DNA from: Pelagophyceae sp. CCMP2097
Taxonomy: Eukaryota > Sar > Pelagophyceae
Reading direction: 5' to 3'
Length of the DNA stretch: 64,000 nt
NCBI GenBank assembly: GCA_026770575.1
Contig: MU657282.1
Location: 62,001-126,000 of the forward strand
Positions within the stretch are counted from its first letter, which is position 1, and the number at the start of each line of letters is the position of its first letter. Below the pieces are notes generated by a model. The model made no database searches. It was not told the DNA's origin and was given only the letters and a program-made list of their open reading frames with translations. Of the stretch, positions 53,751-64,000 are shown one piece after another. The translations under genes were made by a program, and so were the position numbers.

Positions 53751-55034
53751 GAGCCTCGCCTGAAGCAGCGACGAAGAGTGGAGCACTCGGCTGCACCGCA
53801 ACGCCGAGGGCCCGCTGCGCCGACGCCAGACGCCGCGCCTCGCCGCGCGCGCGAGGCCGCGCAGCCGCCACCGACCAAGGCGCAAGTGCAAGGCGGGACA
53901 GCCGGTCTTGGGGGGAGCCTCGTTGCAGAGCTAGACCTCGAAGACTCCAACACCGGGGCCTCGATGGTTGATGACCGCAACCGGCGGGGTTTGGGTCGAG
54001 AATTGGTCGAGTTTTTTTTCTTCCGATAGGCGTGCTGAGCTTCTCGGGGCCCTATCCTGATAGGTCGGAAGAACATTCTTTGGGCGACTGGAACAACCGT
54101 ACTAAGCAAATGTGGTTTCAACCGGTGCGAGCCATGGTCGAGCCCCCCGCGCTTCCAGTGGTAATGGCCAGCCTCCTCGAATCATGCCGTGAGAGCCCCT
54201 CGAAGCCTCTTCAGGAAGAGGCCGGGTGTGAAAGCCGGGAAAAGAAGCGAAGTCGCCTTTCGAAAGGCGACTCCTTCTTTGCAATGCGGCGACGGCCCTC
54301 TGCCATCTCGTCGAGGCGACGAAGTGAGAGGGCCGAGATTTCGGGCGCGGGAATGCCGTGCCCGCATCTGTTTCGGAGTTTTGATATTTCGAAAGGCTTT
54401 GAGTCGGACGACGAATAGCCGCCTACCGCCGACTCACCAACCCAACAAAGGTCGACGACGCACGAAGCCGGCGACGCCCGCGAGCGCCTCACGTACTCCC
54501 GGCGGTAGCCACGCGGCGCACGCGCACGACGTCGGCAGCCTCCCGCGACCTCGACTCGCTGTGAATATAACCTGTACTAAGATAGCTCCATTGAACACCT
54601 CAGGTCACTCTACACAAGGACACGCGCCATGCAAGCTCTAGATAACTCAAAGAACGTCGGCGCGTCACGGACGCGCCGTCCGCCGCGTCATCCGCCGCGC
54701 CGTCCGCAGGACACCGACGGGCCGCTGCTGCCGCTGCCGTCGCCGCTGCCGACGCTTACGCCACCATGTCGTCGACCGTGCCGACCGCGCCGTCATTTCT
54801 CGAAACAAGGGAGGACCCCACCGTCCACGCGGGAGACGACGACGGCCTGCGCCGAGACCGCCGACTCATCTTCGATTTGAGTCGACGGCCGAAGCGGCCC
54901 TCGGCGTTTCAGGGCTCGTCCTCGCAATATATTTCCTCCGTGCACGTCATTTTTCGACTCAGTCGGTCCGACCAAAGTTCGAAAGTCGTGAAAAAGGCAG
55001 AAGTTGTTCGGCTCAACTCTGCGAAGCGCCAAAC
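53751..55034. other. Long gene-poor region with a palindrome
   Basis: About 1.3 kb upstream of the PC-esterase gene. Frames on both strands are Arg/Pro/Ser-rich and not protein-like. It contains the perfect palindrome at 54252-54273 and two related CGAAAGGC motifs (54270 and 54390 areas). The left part should contain the PC-esterase promoter. Confidence 0.4.
54252..54273. repeat. 22-bp perfect palindrome
   Basis: The core GTCGCCTTTCGAAAGGCGAC (54253-54272) is its own reverse complement, extended by an A/T pair on each side. It could form a cruciform, or a hairpin in RNA, and is a possible dimeric protein-binding site. Confidence 0.85.
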
Positions 55035-55127
55035 ATGTTCTTCCGGCTCAAGGTCTGCTACCTCTACGTCGCCGAGGCAATTTTCGTCGGCATGGCCGTG
55101 TTCGTCAGCATCCTCGTCTGGGCCTGA
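55035..55127 (+). CDS. Candidate 30-residue single-pass membrane peptide
   Basis: ATG 55035 to TGA 55127 encodes MFFRLKVCYLYVAEAIFVGM then AVFVSILVWA. It has a basic start, an aromatic-rich interface and a membrane helix, quite unlike the Arg/Pro-rich noise around it. The sequence before the ATG stays in frame for a short way, so it may be the last exon of a longer gene. Very small single-helix subunits of organelle or ER complexes have this shape, but I cannot assign one. Confidence 0.4.
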   Translation: MFFRLKVCYLYVAEAIFVGMAVFVSILVWA

Positions 55128-55299
55128 AGCCCCGAAGCGACGGCGGCGCTCGAAGGGCCTTCACGGACCTCCACGAGATATCCTAGGGTTCAGCGAGAAA
55201 TCAGAGCGCGCCGGCGCCGGCGACCACGCGGGCGGACGGCGGACCGAGTGACGTGGGGCTCAACGCTTGGCGGCGCAGCGGCGGTGATTCGACGCAGAC

Positions 55300-55647
55300 A
55301 TGCTCCGTCTGAGTTTGCTCCTCGCCTGCGCCGCGGCGCTCTGGCTCCCCGCGCCGCGGCACCGCGCCGCGCGGCGCCGCGACACCGCGCCGCGCGGCGC
55401 CGCGGCATCGACCGCGGAGCACCCGCTGGAGCGTTTCATGGAGGATGCGCGCTCCGCGGCGGCGGCGCAGGAGGCTCGCGCGGCGGCGCTCGAGGCTGAT
55501 GCGGATACAGACGAGGACGTCGCCGCCGCCGCGTCGTCGCGCGCGCTGGCCAAGGAGCTCCGCCGGACCGCGTCGCGTGCCTACGTCGCCTGGGAGCTCG
55601 AGGAGCACAAAGAGTCGTTTGGCATCGACGACGCGGACGGCGCGTGA
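55300..55647 (+). CDS. Small secretory-pathway or plastid-targeted protein
   Basis: A single-exon 115-residue frame begins with a clear signal peptide (MLRLSLLLACAAALWLPAPR). A short Arg/Ala-rich stretch comes from an imperfect 23-25-bp tandem duplication (APRHRAARRR / TAPRGAA). The rest is a charged helical protein: AEHPLERFMEDARSAAAAQE, DADTDEDVAAAASSRALAKE, AYVAWELEEHKESFG. A signal peptide followed by a basic, acid-free segment fits a bipartite plastid presequence, so a plastid location is possible. I do not recognise the mature protein. The ATG at 55300 is the first in frame. Confidence 0.55.
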   Translation: MLRLSLLLACAAALWLPAPRHRAARRRDTAPRGAAASTAEHPLERFMEDARSAAAAQEARAAALEADADTDEDVAAAASSRALAKELRRTASRAYVAWELEEHKESFGIDDADGA

Positions 55648-56271
55648 CGGACTGCCGACGGCACAGGCCGCGCCCAGCGACGCTGGCGCTTGGAATCTGA
55701 TTGGAACATAAGATGATTTTCGTTTGATTACGACTCCATGGGCTCGGCGGAGGCAAAGTCCGAGGCCCGCGCCTCCGTCGCAGCGGCGATGGCCTCTTCA
55801 AGAGCCCGTCGGGGAGACCGGCCGCTCGTCGACGTCGCGTCGCCACCGCGTCGGATCGAACGTCGTTTTGGCGGCGTCGTGATCCGCGCACCACGGCGAC
55901 GTCGGTTGACGAGGTCCGCCGCCACAGCCAAGTCGAGGCGCCGGTTGACCCGCTCACTTGAGCGCCACAGCGGCGTCTGCAGAGGCCGCCGCGGGCGGCG
56001 CCTCGACGCCACCGGGGCCCGCCGCAGCCGCGCTGAGCACGACGGCGCGGCCCGCGCCCGTCAAAAGCCGCGACCTCGGCGGCCGGGCAGGGAGCGCTCG
56101 ATCCGAGTGGTCGACTCCGTCGTCGATCCGAGTGGTCGACTCCGTCGTCGGAAACGCGTGTCTCAGAGCGGCGCTCGGCCTCTGGGGATGCACGCAGTGC
56201 TCCGGACGGCGCGACGCGGCCGAACGAATCGGAATCGTTCGATTGGCGCGCCGCGTTCGCATTTAGCGACC
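55648..56271. other. Intergenic stretch with tandem 25-mer
   Basis: About 620 bp without a credible gene. It contains the 25-bp tandem repeat and should carry the promoter of the 56272 gene. Confidence 0.4.
56101..56150. repeat. 25-bp perfect tandem duplication
   Basis: Two exact adjacent copies of a 25-bp unit (starting ATCCGAGTGGTCGACTCCGT) lie upstream of the next gene. Each unit contains a GTGGTCGACTCC near-palindrome around the SalI-type core GTCGAC. Confidence 0.9.
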
Positions 56272-57046
56272 ATGTTGCTTGCAGCGGCGTTCGAATCAAT
56301 GGACGCGCTGCGCGTCGGCGTGGCGTGCGCGCAGGCGAACCCGAAGCTGGTGGCGTCGATGAGCCACGCGCGCTACGAGGCTTATAAGGGCGCGACGACG
56401 GTCGGTGACTTGCTCGCGATGGGTGGCACAGTCGCCGATCTGAAGAACGACACCACGCGCGGCTTCATCGTCATCCAGCCACCCGCGACGGCGGCAGAAG
56501 TCATCGAAGCCCTCCGCGCCTCGGACAAGAAGCCCGCGCCGAGGAAGCGTCCCGTGGTGGCGGACGACGAGGCGCGGCCTTTGCTGTCGAAGCGGATGCG
56601 ATCGCCGCGGCCACCGGCGGACGACGACTACGTCGACACGGCCGCGGCGGCGCCGGCGAAGCTGCGGCGCGTGCAGTCGCAGGTCGCGTCGAAGTTTGAC
56701 GGCGGGTGCTACGTGACCGCGCAAATCGACGGCCGCACTTTTGTCGGCATCCTGTGAGTTATGCCTCGTCGTCGGCTCCAGGACGACGTGGGCGCCGCTC
56801 ACTGCATCCCACAGGCTCACGGACGACGGCCTGCGAACGCCGGAGCTCCGGCGGTTGGAGGCCGACGACTTTGCCGTGTCGGAACACGAAATCGACGTCG
56901 GCCAAGCCGCCAGGGCGATCCTCGGCGTCCCCGCGCCCGTGGAGACGCCGGTGAAAACGGAGACGCCCGCGCCCACGGAGGCGCCCGCGCCCACGGAGGC
57001 GCCCGCGCCGAGGTCGTGGTTCGGCGGCGCCGCGGCGCAACCGTGA
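56272..57046 (+). CDS. Unknown 237-residue protein, probably nuclear
   Basis: Exons 56272-56753 and 56815-57046 join with a phase-2 junction (CT|G) into 237 residues. An N-terminal helical domain reads FESMDALRVGVACAQANPKL, MSHARYEAYKGATTVGDLLA and GTVADLKNDTTRGFIVIQPP, followed by a basic linker (KKPAPRKRPV, LSKRMRSPRPP). A beta-like segment spans the junction: VASKFDGGCYVTAQIDGRTF, VGILLTDDGLRTPELRRLEA. After an acidic helix the tail is a short repeat APTEAPAPTEAPAP and SWFGGAAAQP. I do not recognise a family. The basic linker and absence of targeting peptides suggest the nucleus. The repeat EAPAPT is an exact 15-bp DNA duplication. Confidence 0.6.
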
Positions 57047-57200
57047 TAAATTTTGAACCGGGAATTAAGTCGATGGGTACGCAGCCGGCGCCCCCGCGGC
57101 CGCGGACTCGTGCGCGGGGCGCTGCGCGTCGCTTCTTGTTTTCAGCGATAATATCTTAGGGTTGACCCACGTCACTTTACTACCTCGAAAGCTGAGGAGG

Positions 57201-59393
57201 ATGCAGGCCGCCAAGGCGCTCGTCGCGAGTTTGGCCCTCGCGCGCGCGTTCACGCACCCGGGCCGCGCCGCGAAGAGCTTGACGCAGCTCCGCGCACTCG
57301 ACAACCTGCCTCAGGGCGAATGTTTTGGACGGCGTCCGTCGAATCGAAAAACCCGGCACCGGCGCCGGCCGCGCGGGCCGCGCGGATCGCCGTGAGCGCG
57401 GGGGGCTGTCGCAGAGCGGCCCCAACGCTCTCGGCCCCCGAGGGTCGTCTGAGCGGCGAGGAATTCCCTTGCGACGCAACGTCAATTTGGAACGCAGAGT
57501 TCTGTGTTCTGTCGTCGAATTGCCTCTTCGAGACCTCGATGCCGGGTTGCGGCGTACACCGTGCCTCCTTGTCGAAGGAGCGGAGCGCGCGGGCGCCGTC
57601 GGGACTTGCAGACGAGTCGTCCGTCACGTCGACGGAAGCCTCCGTTCCGAAAGAGCTTGGCTCTGATCCTCGGAGCGCGCCTTTTCACGCTCCCCCCGCT
57701 TAGATGAGTTCAACCTGGCCATCCTTGGCGACTTGCACGTGGACCCGCGCGACTTGGCGCACACGCTCGAGGGGCGCGACCACTTTAAGGCAGTCATGAA
57801 GGACAAGCCCAACCCGTTCCTCGTCTCCCTCGGCGACCTCGGCGAGTCCAAGGACTGTGCGCAAGCCGCGTCCGGACGCATTCGGAAAGCGGCGGGGGAC
57901 GCATGAAGAAAGCGGGACGCATGACTCGAAGAAGCACGCCGCGAAGACCGCAAACTCCCCGCAGGCACGCAGACGAAGCAGCTTTATGCGGGCACTTCGG
58001 ACTGCTTCAAGCTGGTACGCGAGTACCTCGATGGTTTCGAAGTGAAGTACGACGTCGTGGGCGGCAACCACGACCTCGAGGGCATTGACGAGTTTGCCAC
58101 GGACCAGGACAACCTTGACGCGTACCTCTCCATCCTCGGCAAGGAGACGCCGCAGTTCTGCCACCAGATTGCGCCGAAGACGATTGTCGTGGGCCTCGGC
58201 TCTACGTGCTTCCGCGACGCGACGTACACCTCGCACGAGGTCTTCATCGATGCGGCCCAGGTCAAGTGGTTCGAGCAGTGCATCGCGGACCACCCGGCGG
58301 AGGACGACTGGAAGATCTTCGTCTTCTCCCACGCCCCGATCATCGGCTCTGGCCTGCGCGTGCTGCAGGAGTGCCACGTCGTCAACGGCTGCTGCTGGCT
58401 CAACCACAACGGCGGGCCGGGCGCGGACCCGCAGGTCTTCATCGAGATTGTGCGCCGCAACCCGCAGATCAAGCTCTGGGCGTCAGGCCACTTCCACCTC
58501 TCGCACGACTACGAGGATAGCATCACGTTCCCGGGCGGTTCCAACCGCGGCTCGTGCGTCTTCGCGCAGACGGGCGTGATGACGGACCGCTCCACGCGCG
58601 ACGGCCGGCGGCACTCGCGCTACGTGCGCGGCAACGAGCACGGCTTTGAGATTTGCACCGTCAACCACGCCAAGGGCGGCGAGGTCCGCCTCGACGCCAC
58701 CGTGACGTACTCCGACGAGTGCGAGGTCGACGGCGCCTGCTCGACACTCGTCTTCGCGCACGCCCACGAGGACTACGACCACGACTTGTGGTTCCAGGCG
58801 TACACGCCGGAGGAGAACGACGGCTGCTACATTGCCGACCCCAACGGCACGCTCAACCCGTCCGGCTCCAAGTTCGACGACCTCTCCAACCCGGCCACGG
58901 TGCGTCTACTGCAGCTCATGAGATCTCCGAATACGTCCTTGTTTAGGTGTGCTGGTGGCACATGAAGGACGGCGCGGTGCTGGGCGCGCACAACGGCATG
59001 ATCATCGAGTACGACCCTTCCACGCTCGCGCCGCTGGGCATGGTCGTCTCCCGCGACGAGATGGTCGGCCGCCGCGTCGCCGTCATCGACGACGGCTACA
59101 AGGGCTCGACGCTGGTGCTGTACGACGACGCGGGCGCGGACGTCACGGTCGTGCAGCCCAACGAGGACGGGTCGTACTGGCGCAAGGTCGTGCGCAACAA
59201 GATGCACCGCATGCGTGAGCAGCGGCGCGAAAAGGCTGCCAAGGCCTGGATCTCCTCGCAGAAGCCGGACATCAAGTCGACTGTCCTGTCGTCGTACGGC
59301 CCGTACACGTCGACGGCCGGGCAGGTCATGGGCATCTCCACAAAGGCGCTCAGCTCCAAGTCCAACGATCCCGTGCCCGCAAACGCCGACTAG
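57201..59393 (+). CDS. Calcineurin-like metallophosphoesterase, organelle or secretory targeted
   Basis: Exon 1 starts at 57201 (MQAAKALVASLALARAFTHP), a signal-type leader whose ARAF|THP resembles the Phe-centred cleavage site of secondary-plastid presequences. The catalytic domain has all five metal-site motifs: ILGDLHVDPRD (GDxH), VSLGDLGES (GDxxE-like), VVGGNHDLEG (GNHD), FVFSHAPIIGSG and WASGHFHLSHDYED (GHxH). The C-terminal part (CWWHMKDGAVLGAHNGMII, STLVLYDDAGADVTVVQPNE) is beta-rich, followed by a basic coiled helix (NKMHRMREQRREKAAKAW). Introns lie near 57320-57702, 57859-57965 and 58900-58949. The long first intron may hide a further exon. The substrate is not predictable from sequence; the family acts on phosphomono- or diesters. 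Confidence 0.82.
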
Positions 59394-59531
59394 GCCCCGA
59401 TGCGGACGAATCTTGAATGGCCGGCCCGAGGACCGGGGAGAGCCCCGGCCACGAAAAGCCGTGTAAATCCTACTCCCGAGACGCGCGTAACCCGTCTCAT
59501 CGGCCGACATTATTAGATGATCGCTCGACGT

Positions 59532-60298
59532 CTACCTCACACTGCCGAAGCTCTCGCTGCTCCGCCGTGGTATTCGTAATGGACGACGGGGCAAAGATTC
59601 TTGTGGCCGCCGCCTCGCTCCGTCGGCATGCGTCATTGACGTCGGGACTCTGCTGGAGGCAGCAGCACGCTTTCCTCGGGGGGCGTCCTCCGCCGCAGCC
59701 ACCGACTCGAAGCCAAACGCGTCGAGCCAGCGCCGGATCCTCCGCGCGTAGTGGCCCATGGCGTCAAACGCCGCGAGCGCGCCGCCCGGACATTCAAAAA
59801 AGAAGGGTATGCCCCACGCAGCCAGGAGGTTAGACATGCCGGCCTTGCCTTGCAGAATTGTTTAGCGATTAAACCTCGCCAAAGTTGGATTTGGGCGAAG
59901 GATTTCCCCAACTTTTCCGCCCTTACCGCCCATGCGTCGATGAAAGCGCCCTCGCTCTCGACGGCGAAAAAGGTGTTCACGGTGGCGCACCACGTGGCGA
60001 AGCACCACCAGCGGACCGTGCTCTGCTTCGCGGTCCTGACGCTCGTCGCGCTCTCGGCGAACGTACCCGACCGGCGTCGGACCCGACGCGCGGGGACGTT
60101 GGATCGCGCGCTCCGTCGCCGCGAGCCTCGATTCAGGCGCTCGTGCCCTCGACGGGAATGCAAAGGGTCATGCGGCGGCGGTTCGGCGGCCTCGTACGCC
60201 CAGCGTCCCGTCTCCGAGAGCAGATCTGAGAGCAGACGACACCCTCGCAAGAGTCGACGGATGCCGAGGCGGCGAGAGTCGGACCGGCGTGGTGGCAT
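59532..60298 (-). CDS. Tentative small membrane protein, unknown
   Basis: On the minus strand a block TVRWWCFATWCATVNTFFAV then ESEGAFIDAWA ends at a GTAAGG donor (about 59935). After an acceptor near 59840 the reading continues GMSNLLAAWGIPFFFECPGG, ALAAFDAMGHYARRIRRWLD and AFGFESVAAAEDA to a stop at 59532. The joined part has two hydrophobic, aromatic segments and could be membrane embedded. The 5' part up to 60298 is Arg-rich and doubtful, and its proposed start overlaps the start of the plus-strand tRNA-modification gene, so the real start is probably nearer 60230. No family recognised. Confidence 0.35.
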
Positions 60299-62163
60299 GC
60301 GCTTGCCGCGGCAACTGAACGTCGCGACGGCCGGCCGGATGGACGCCGGGCGTAGGTGCGCGCGGTCTCGTCAGGCCCCGAGCGAGTCCGGACAAAGGTC
60401 GTCTTCATCGCGGGGCCGACGGGGGCACGCAGCCCCGCGTCCCGGAGACCGCCGTCTGCCTTCCACGCCGCATCGTCGCCTTCCCATCATGCGTGACTCT
60501 GCATGCTACAGGTCGGCAAGTCCGCGCTGGCGGTGCGTGCGAGAGACCATGGTCCGCCGGCGAAGACTCCTTGCACCGAGCGCGGCTCGAACAGGCGGAA
60601 CTGTGTGGCAAGCTGCAGCGCGGCGAAATCGTCTCCGCAGACAGCGTTCAGATCTACACGGGGATGGACATCGGCTCCAACAAGCCAGACGCAGTCGCGC
60701 GCGCCGAGATCAGGTACGCCTCTGCGCGTTTGCCTTGCCTGCGAAGAAGCCGGCCCCATCGATGCTGACGTGTGCCCATAGGCACCACCTCATCGACGTC
60801 GGCGACGCGCGCGAGCCGTGGAGCGCGGGCGAGTGGTGCCGCGCGGCGGCGGCGGCGGTCGACGACGTTTCCTCGCGAAGCGGCGCGCCCATCATCGTGG
60901 GGGGGACGATGCTCTACGCGCAGTGGTTCGTCCACGGCCTCCCAGACGCCCCGCGCGCCTCGAGCAAGGCCGTGCGTGTCTCAAAGGTGGACACGGTGGG
61001 TTCGAATACGTCCTGTAGGCGCAAGCCGCAGAGGACGCCATCGCCGAGGTTCGCGAGGTGCGACCGCACGAGCGACGTGCGCGGTGCGAACGACGCCCCA
61101 CTCGTTCGACCGCAGGCGAACGACTGGCCGCGGGGCCTCGACGTCCTTATGGATGCGTTTGGCGACGCCGCGCGCGCCAAGGGCTTGCTCGTGTCGCCGA
61201 ACGACTGGTACCGCCTCTCGCGCCTCTATGAGATTGAGTTCGACCAGCGCAATGGCAACGGCGCCGCGGAAACGGCCGCCGTTTCCGACGCGGGCGCAAT
61301 TCCGGTCGCGGCGCCGGCGCGCGAGCCCGTCCTCGACGACGCGCAGTACGACGTCCGCTGCGTCTTCGTCGCGCCGACGGACCGCATGGTAAGCGGCCAA
61401 GGTCGAGCGGGGGATGAATACAGAGAGCTCTCGAGCGGGGATGAACACAGAGAATTCCCGACAAGAAAGTTCTCCGTAGGTGCTCTTCCGCGAGCTGGAC
61501 CTTCGGTGCTACGACATGCTGAGCCGCGGCCTCCTCGTCGAGGTGGCGGACCTGGTCTCGCGCGGTTTGCTGGTGCGCGACTCGACGCCCGGCCGCGCCA
61601 TCGGCTACCGGCAAGCTCTCGACTACCTCGACACCGAGCTCGCGCTGCGCGATTCGTGGGCGGCACGCGGCGGCGGCGACCGCGGGGAAAAGCAGCGCTA
61701 TGTTGATTTTTGCCTCAAGTTCGCAACTGCCAGCAGAAACTACGCCTCGCAGCAGATCAAGTGGTTTCGCAAGGAGCGCCTCTTCTGCGTCGTCGCCGCC
61801 GGCGCCGCCGCCGCAGGGACGGTTCAAAAGCTCATGGCGCTGGACCGCGAAGCGTACGAGGCCGCGCTGGAGTCCGAGGCGCAGGCCGCCGTGCGGGGCA
61901 CACTCCACGTCGACGCGCAGATCATGAAGCGCTTCACCGCGCGCGACCCGACGACGCTCGGATTTGACACGTTTTCGGCCCAGCTCGCGTTTGCGAACGC
62001 CGCGCTCGCCACCATGCGCGCCGCGCGCGGCGACGATGCGCCAAACGACGACGCCGCGCCCAAGACGGGCGCCGCACACCTCGAGGACAACGCCGCGAAC
62101 CGCATCGTCAACCTCAAGGCCATCGAGCGCCGCCGCCTCCAAGCCACCGGAGAGTCGATGTGA
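60297..62163 (+). CDS. tRNA dimethylallyltransferase (MiaA/MOD5/TRIT1 family)
   Basis: This enzyme transfers dimethylallyl from DMAPP to A37 of tRNAs reading UNN codons, in cytosol and organelles. The P-loop is assembled over exons as TKVVFIAGPTG and VGKSALA. Then come LQRGEIVSADSVQIYTGMDI then GSNKPDA, HHLIDVGDAREPWSAGEWCR, APIIVGGTMLYAQWFVHGLP, LLVSPNDWYRLSRLYEIEFD, DVRCVFVAPTDRMV, LFRELDLRCYDMLSRGLLVE, TPGRAIGYRQALDYL and ATASRNYASQQIKWFRKERL. Introns lie near 60412-60510, 60534-60590, 60714-60781, 60975-61020, 61060-61110 and 61388-61480. The 3' exon from about 61480 to 62163 is unbroken. The first exon (MRLPRQLNVATAGRMDAGR) could be an organelle leader. No C-terminal zinc finger is seen. 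Confidence 0.85.
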
Positions 62164-62446
62164 ATCGCGCACGGCAACGACGCGCCTAACTTCGGGACTT
62201 GAAGTCCTTAAGGACGATAACAAAGAACGCCCCCTTTGGTCAGATCGAGAGGTCCCGGGCTGGGGCCGTGCAGCAGCGTGTGTGTCCAAGTCATTTAAAA
62301 CGAGACCGTCGATCTCGGAGGAGGGCGGGGGTCGCTCTCCTCGCCTCTGCGTCCCATTCCCGCCCGGGCCTTTGAGACGGCGGTCGCCGGCTCCCGTGGG
62401 GCGGCGGCCGCGGGGCGGTCCTCCGACGAGCTCGAGCATCTTTTTT

Positions 62447-64000
62447 TCAGAAGAGCTCGAGGAGCGCCTTGGCCTGGTCGTCCGACTCCTTGAGCTTGAG
62501 CACGCGCACCAACACCTACGACGCGCACCAAAGTCCTGTTCCCGCAACCGTTTGATTGGGCGCGCGGTGGCGTCGGGGGACGCCGGCGCGCGCGGGCCCG
62601 AGCTGCCGCTTCATCACGGGCGTCGCTTGGAGGAAGCACGTCAGCGTCGTGCGCAAGTACTCCAGCTGCGACGCGTCCAGGCCGGCCTGTGGCGACCGGT
62701 GACGCAGGGTCACTCGGATGCAAGGACGCACGGCGCTCCTGCGCGTCTCCTCCTTTGCTGCGGCGGCGTGCGAGTCTCGCGCCTGTGCCGCCGCTTCCGC
62801 GGCGGCGGCGGCGAGCGCCTCGAGCGCGGCGCAGCGGTCGGCGGCGGCGGCGCACTGCGCGCCGAGGCCCGCCGCCTGCGCCTTGGCGGCGGCGCGCGCA
62901 TCGCGCAGCGCATCGTCGAGCGCTGCGGACCGCGCGGTCGCAGTGGCGAGCGCCTGCCGCGAGTCGTCGAGGTCCCCCAGAAGAGAAATCCGCAGCGCCG
63001 TCGCCTGCGCCGCGTCCTGGGCCTCTCGCGCGGAGACGATGTTGCGCGAGTGGTGGTCCGCCGCCGCTAAAAGTGCCAGGGCGAAGTCGCCGCCCGTGCC
63101 CGACAAAGCCAAAGCGTCGATATTGTCGACCACCGTGTCGTGCGGCAGGCTCAGCAAAGACCGCAGCACGGAGTGGAGGCGGTTGCGCGTCGCGGCGTCT
63201 GCGACGGCCCTCGATGGTAAGACGGTGCGGAGGATGGTGCGCAGGTACGCGATGGACCCGTCCGCGTCCGCATTGTCGGAAGCCGCGCGCCGCGGCGAGT
63301 CGGTGCCCGGCGCCGCTGGCGCGCCGCCGCCGACGAGCGCGGCGCGCGCCAGGCGCGCCGCCTCGCGCGCCGCGGCGAGCTCGCCCGCGGAATACTCGAG
63401 GTCTTTTTTAGTCTTGGCCTCGAGCGCCGCCGAGCTCGCCTCGAGCGCCGCCGTGCGCTTCTTCGCCGCCGCCGCGTCCTCGACGGCGGCGCGGAGCAGC
63501 GACCGCAGCTCGTCGGCGTCGCGCGACCTTCGGCTGTCCGCAACGTGCGCCGATTGCACGTCTTTCAGCTCGGCCGCCGCTGCTTCGAGGCGCCTCTTCA
63601 AATTGGCGGCGGCGGCCTCGGCGTCGCTCGCGCGCCGCTCCAGATCCGCGCGGCCGCGGTCCGCGGCGTCGGCTCTGGCCTCGGCGACGTCGACGGCCGC
63701 GCGGCTCGCGCGCGCCGCCGCCGCCGCGGAAAGGCGCGCCGCGTCCAAAGTAATCTTTGCGCGGCGCGCCTCGTCGTGCGACTGCGCCTGCTGCTTGGAC
63801 TCGGCGTCATTCTCGCGCTGCGACGCGCGCAAAGACTCGAGCGCGGCCTCGCACTTGTCCGCGCGCGCCTTGTGCCGCCGCAGGCCCGCCACCTACGCAC
63901 GGCGTGAGAGGTATCAGGAGAGAAAAGTTCGCACCTCTGCCTGCAACGCGTCGACCTCGCGCAGCGCCACGGCCTCTAGTTCTTGGGCGACGGCGTCGCG
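62447..64000 (-). CDS. GRIP-domain golgin, 5' end cut by window edge
   Basis: GRIP golgins bind Arl1-GTP on the trans-Golgi and tether vesicles. From the right edge the frame reads VAQELEAVALREVDALQAE, splices (63933-63893 intron) to VAGLRRHKARADKCEAALES, and runs as an Ala-rich coiled coil for about 380 residues. A globular break lies at GSIAYLRTILRTVLPSRAVA and HSVLRSLLSLPHDTVVDNID. After a 45-nt intron (GTGCGT..CCACAG) comes the GRIP domain: GLDASQLEYLRTTLTCFLQA then TPVMKRQL. The last exon (about 62518-62447) supplies VLVRVLKLKESDDQAKALLE. The Tyr in QLEYLR is the conserved Arl1-contact position. The first internal LRTILRTVLPS repeat resembles the GRIP sequence. Confidence 0.8.

Noticed and set aside
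59751..61706. Plus-strand open frame of about 650 codons
   Set aside because: It runs through several exons and introns of the tRNA dimethylallyltransferase in a mixture of correct and wrong frames and is Arg/Ser-rich. High GC makes stop codons rare, so its length is not evidence.
1..64000. tRNA or rRNA genes
   Set aside because: No cloverleaf with box A and box B (GGTTCGAAT-like) spacing and no rRNA-like segment was found on reading both strands; GGTTCGAA-like words at about 11453 and 60999 lack partner stems.

Overview
The window is nuclear DNA of a eukaryote with very high GC (near 70% by eye), densely packed genes on both strands and many short spliceosomal introns (about 40-350 nt). Donors are mostly GTGCG-, GTACG- or GTCCG-; acceptors are typically TAG|G or CAG|G. 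Introns were placed by hand where reading frame and family homology fixed the junction. The gene set includes flagellar-type, plastid/mitochondrion-targeted, Golgi, Rho-signalling and NADPH-oxidase genes. With the extreme GC, bipartite-looking organelle presequences and possible transposon-like introns, this fits a stramenopile microalga, perhaps a pelagophyte such as an Aureococcus relative. That assignment is inference, not seen directly.

Layout. 0-10 kb: an unrecognised 5'-truncated gene, a small mitochondrial-type protein, DPH7 (diphthamide pathway), an EcKinase-like kinase, a TFIIS-N-domain protein and COG3 (Golgi tethering). 10-18 kb: an acidic low-complexity protein, a THP3/LENG8-type SAC3-domain protein with two GC-AG introns, an 81-residue protein, and an FHA-SANT-PHD chromatin protein. 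18-20.7 kb: gene-poor, with a diverged direct repeat and a tentative small membrane protein. 20.7-24.5 kb: a ferredoxin-fold protein that lost its cluster cysteines, and the splicing factor SYF1/XAB2. 24.8-32.7 kb: two tandem NADPH-oxidase genes with a 364-bp identical tract and one copy-specific intron. 32.7-42 kb: RRM-OPR-RAP organelle RNA protein, a signal-peptide/TM/RRM protein with a minisatellite intron, a plastid kinase-like protein, AMPK beta and EFM4. 42-51 kb: a 49-residue mitochondrial-type protein, a DH-PH-FYVE-PH-GYF_2 RhoGEF, a WH1-CRIB-RhoGAP and a coiled-coil DUF4795 protein. 51-64 kb: decayed WD40 repeats, a PC-esterase, a 30-residue membrane peptide, small proteins, a calcineurin-like phosphatase, a tRNA dimethylallyltransferase and a GRIP-domain golgin cut by the window end.

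There is no operon logic. Neighbouring genes are convergent or divergent with 50-700 bp between them. The RhoGEF and the RhoGAP lie next to each other and could act on the same GTPases, and the two oxidases are a local duplication. I saw no tRNA, rRNA, CRISPR or viral gene.
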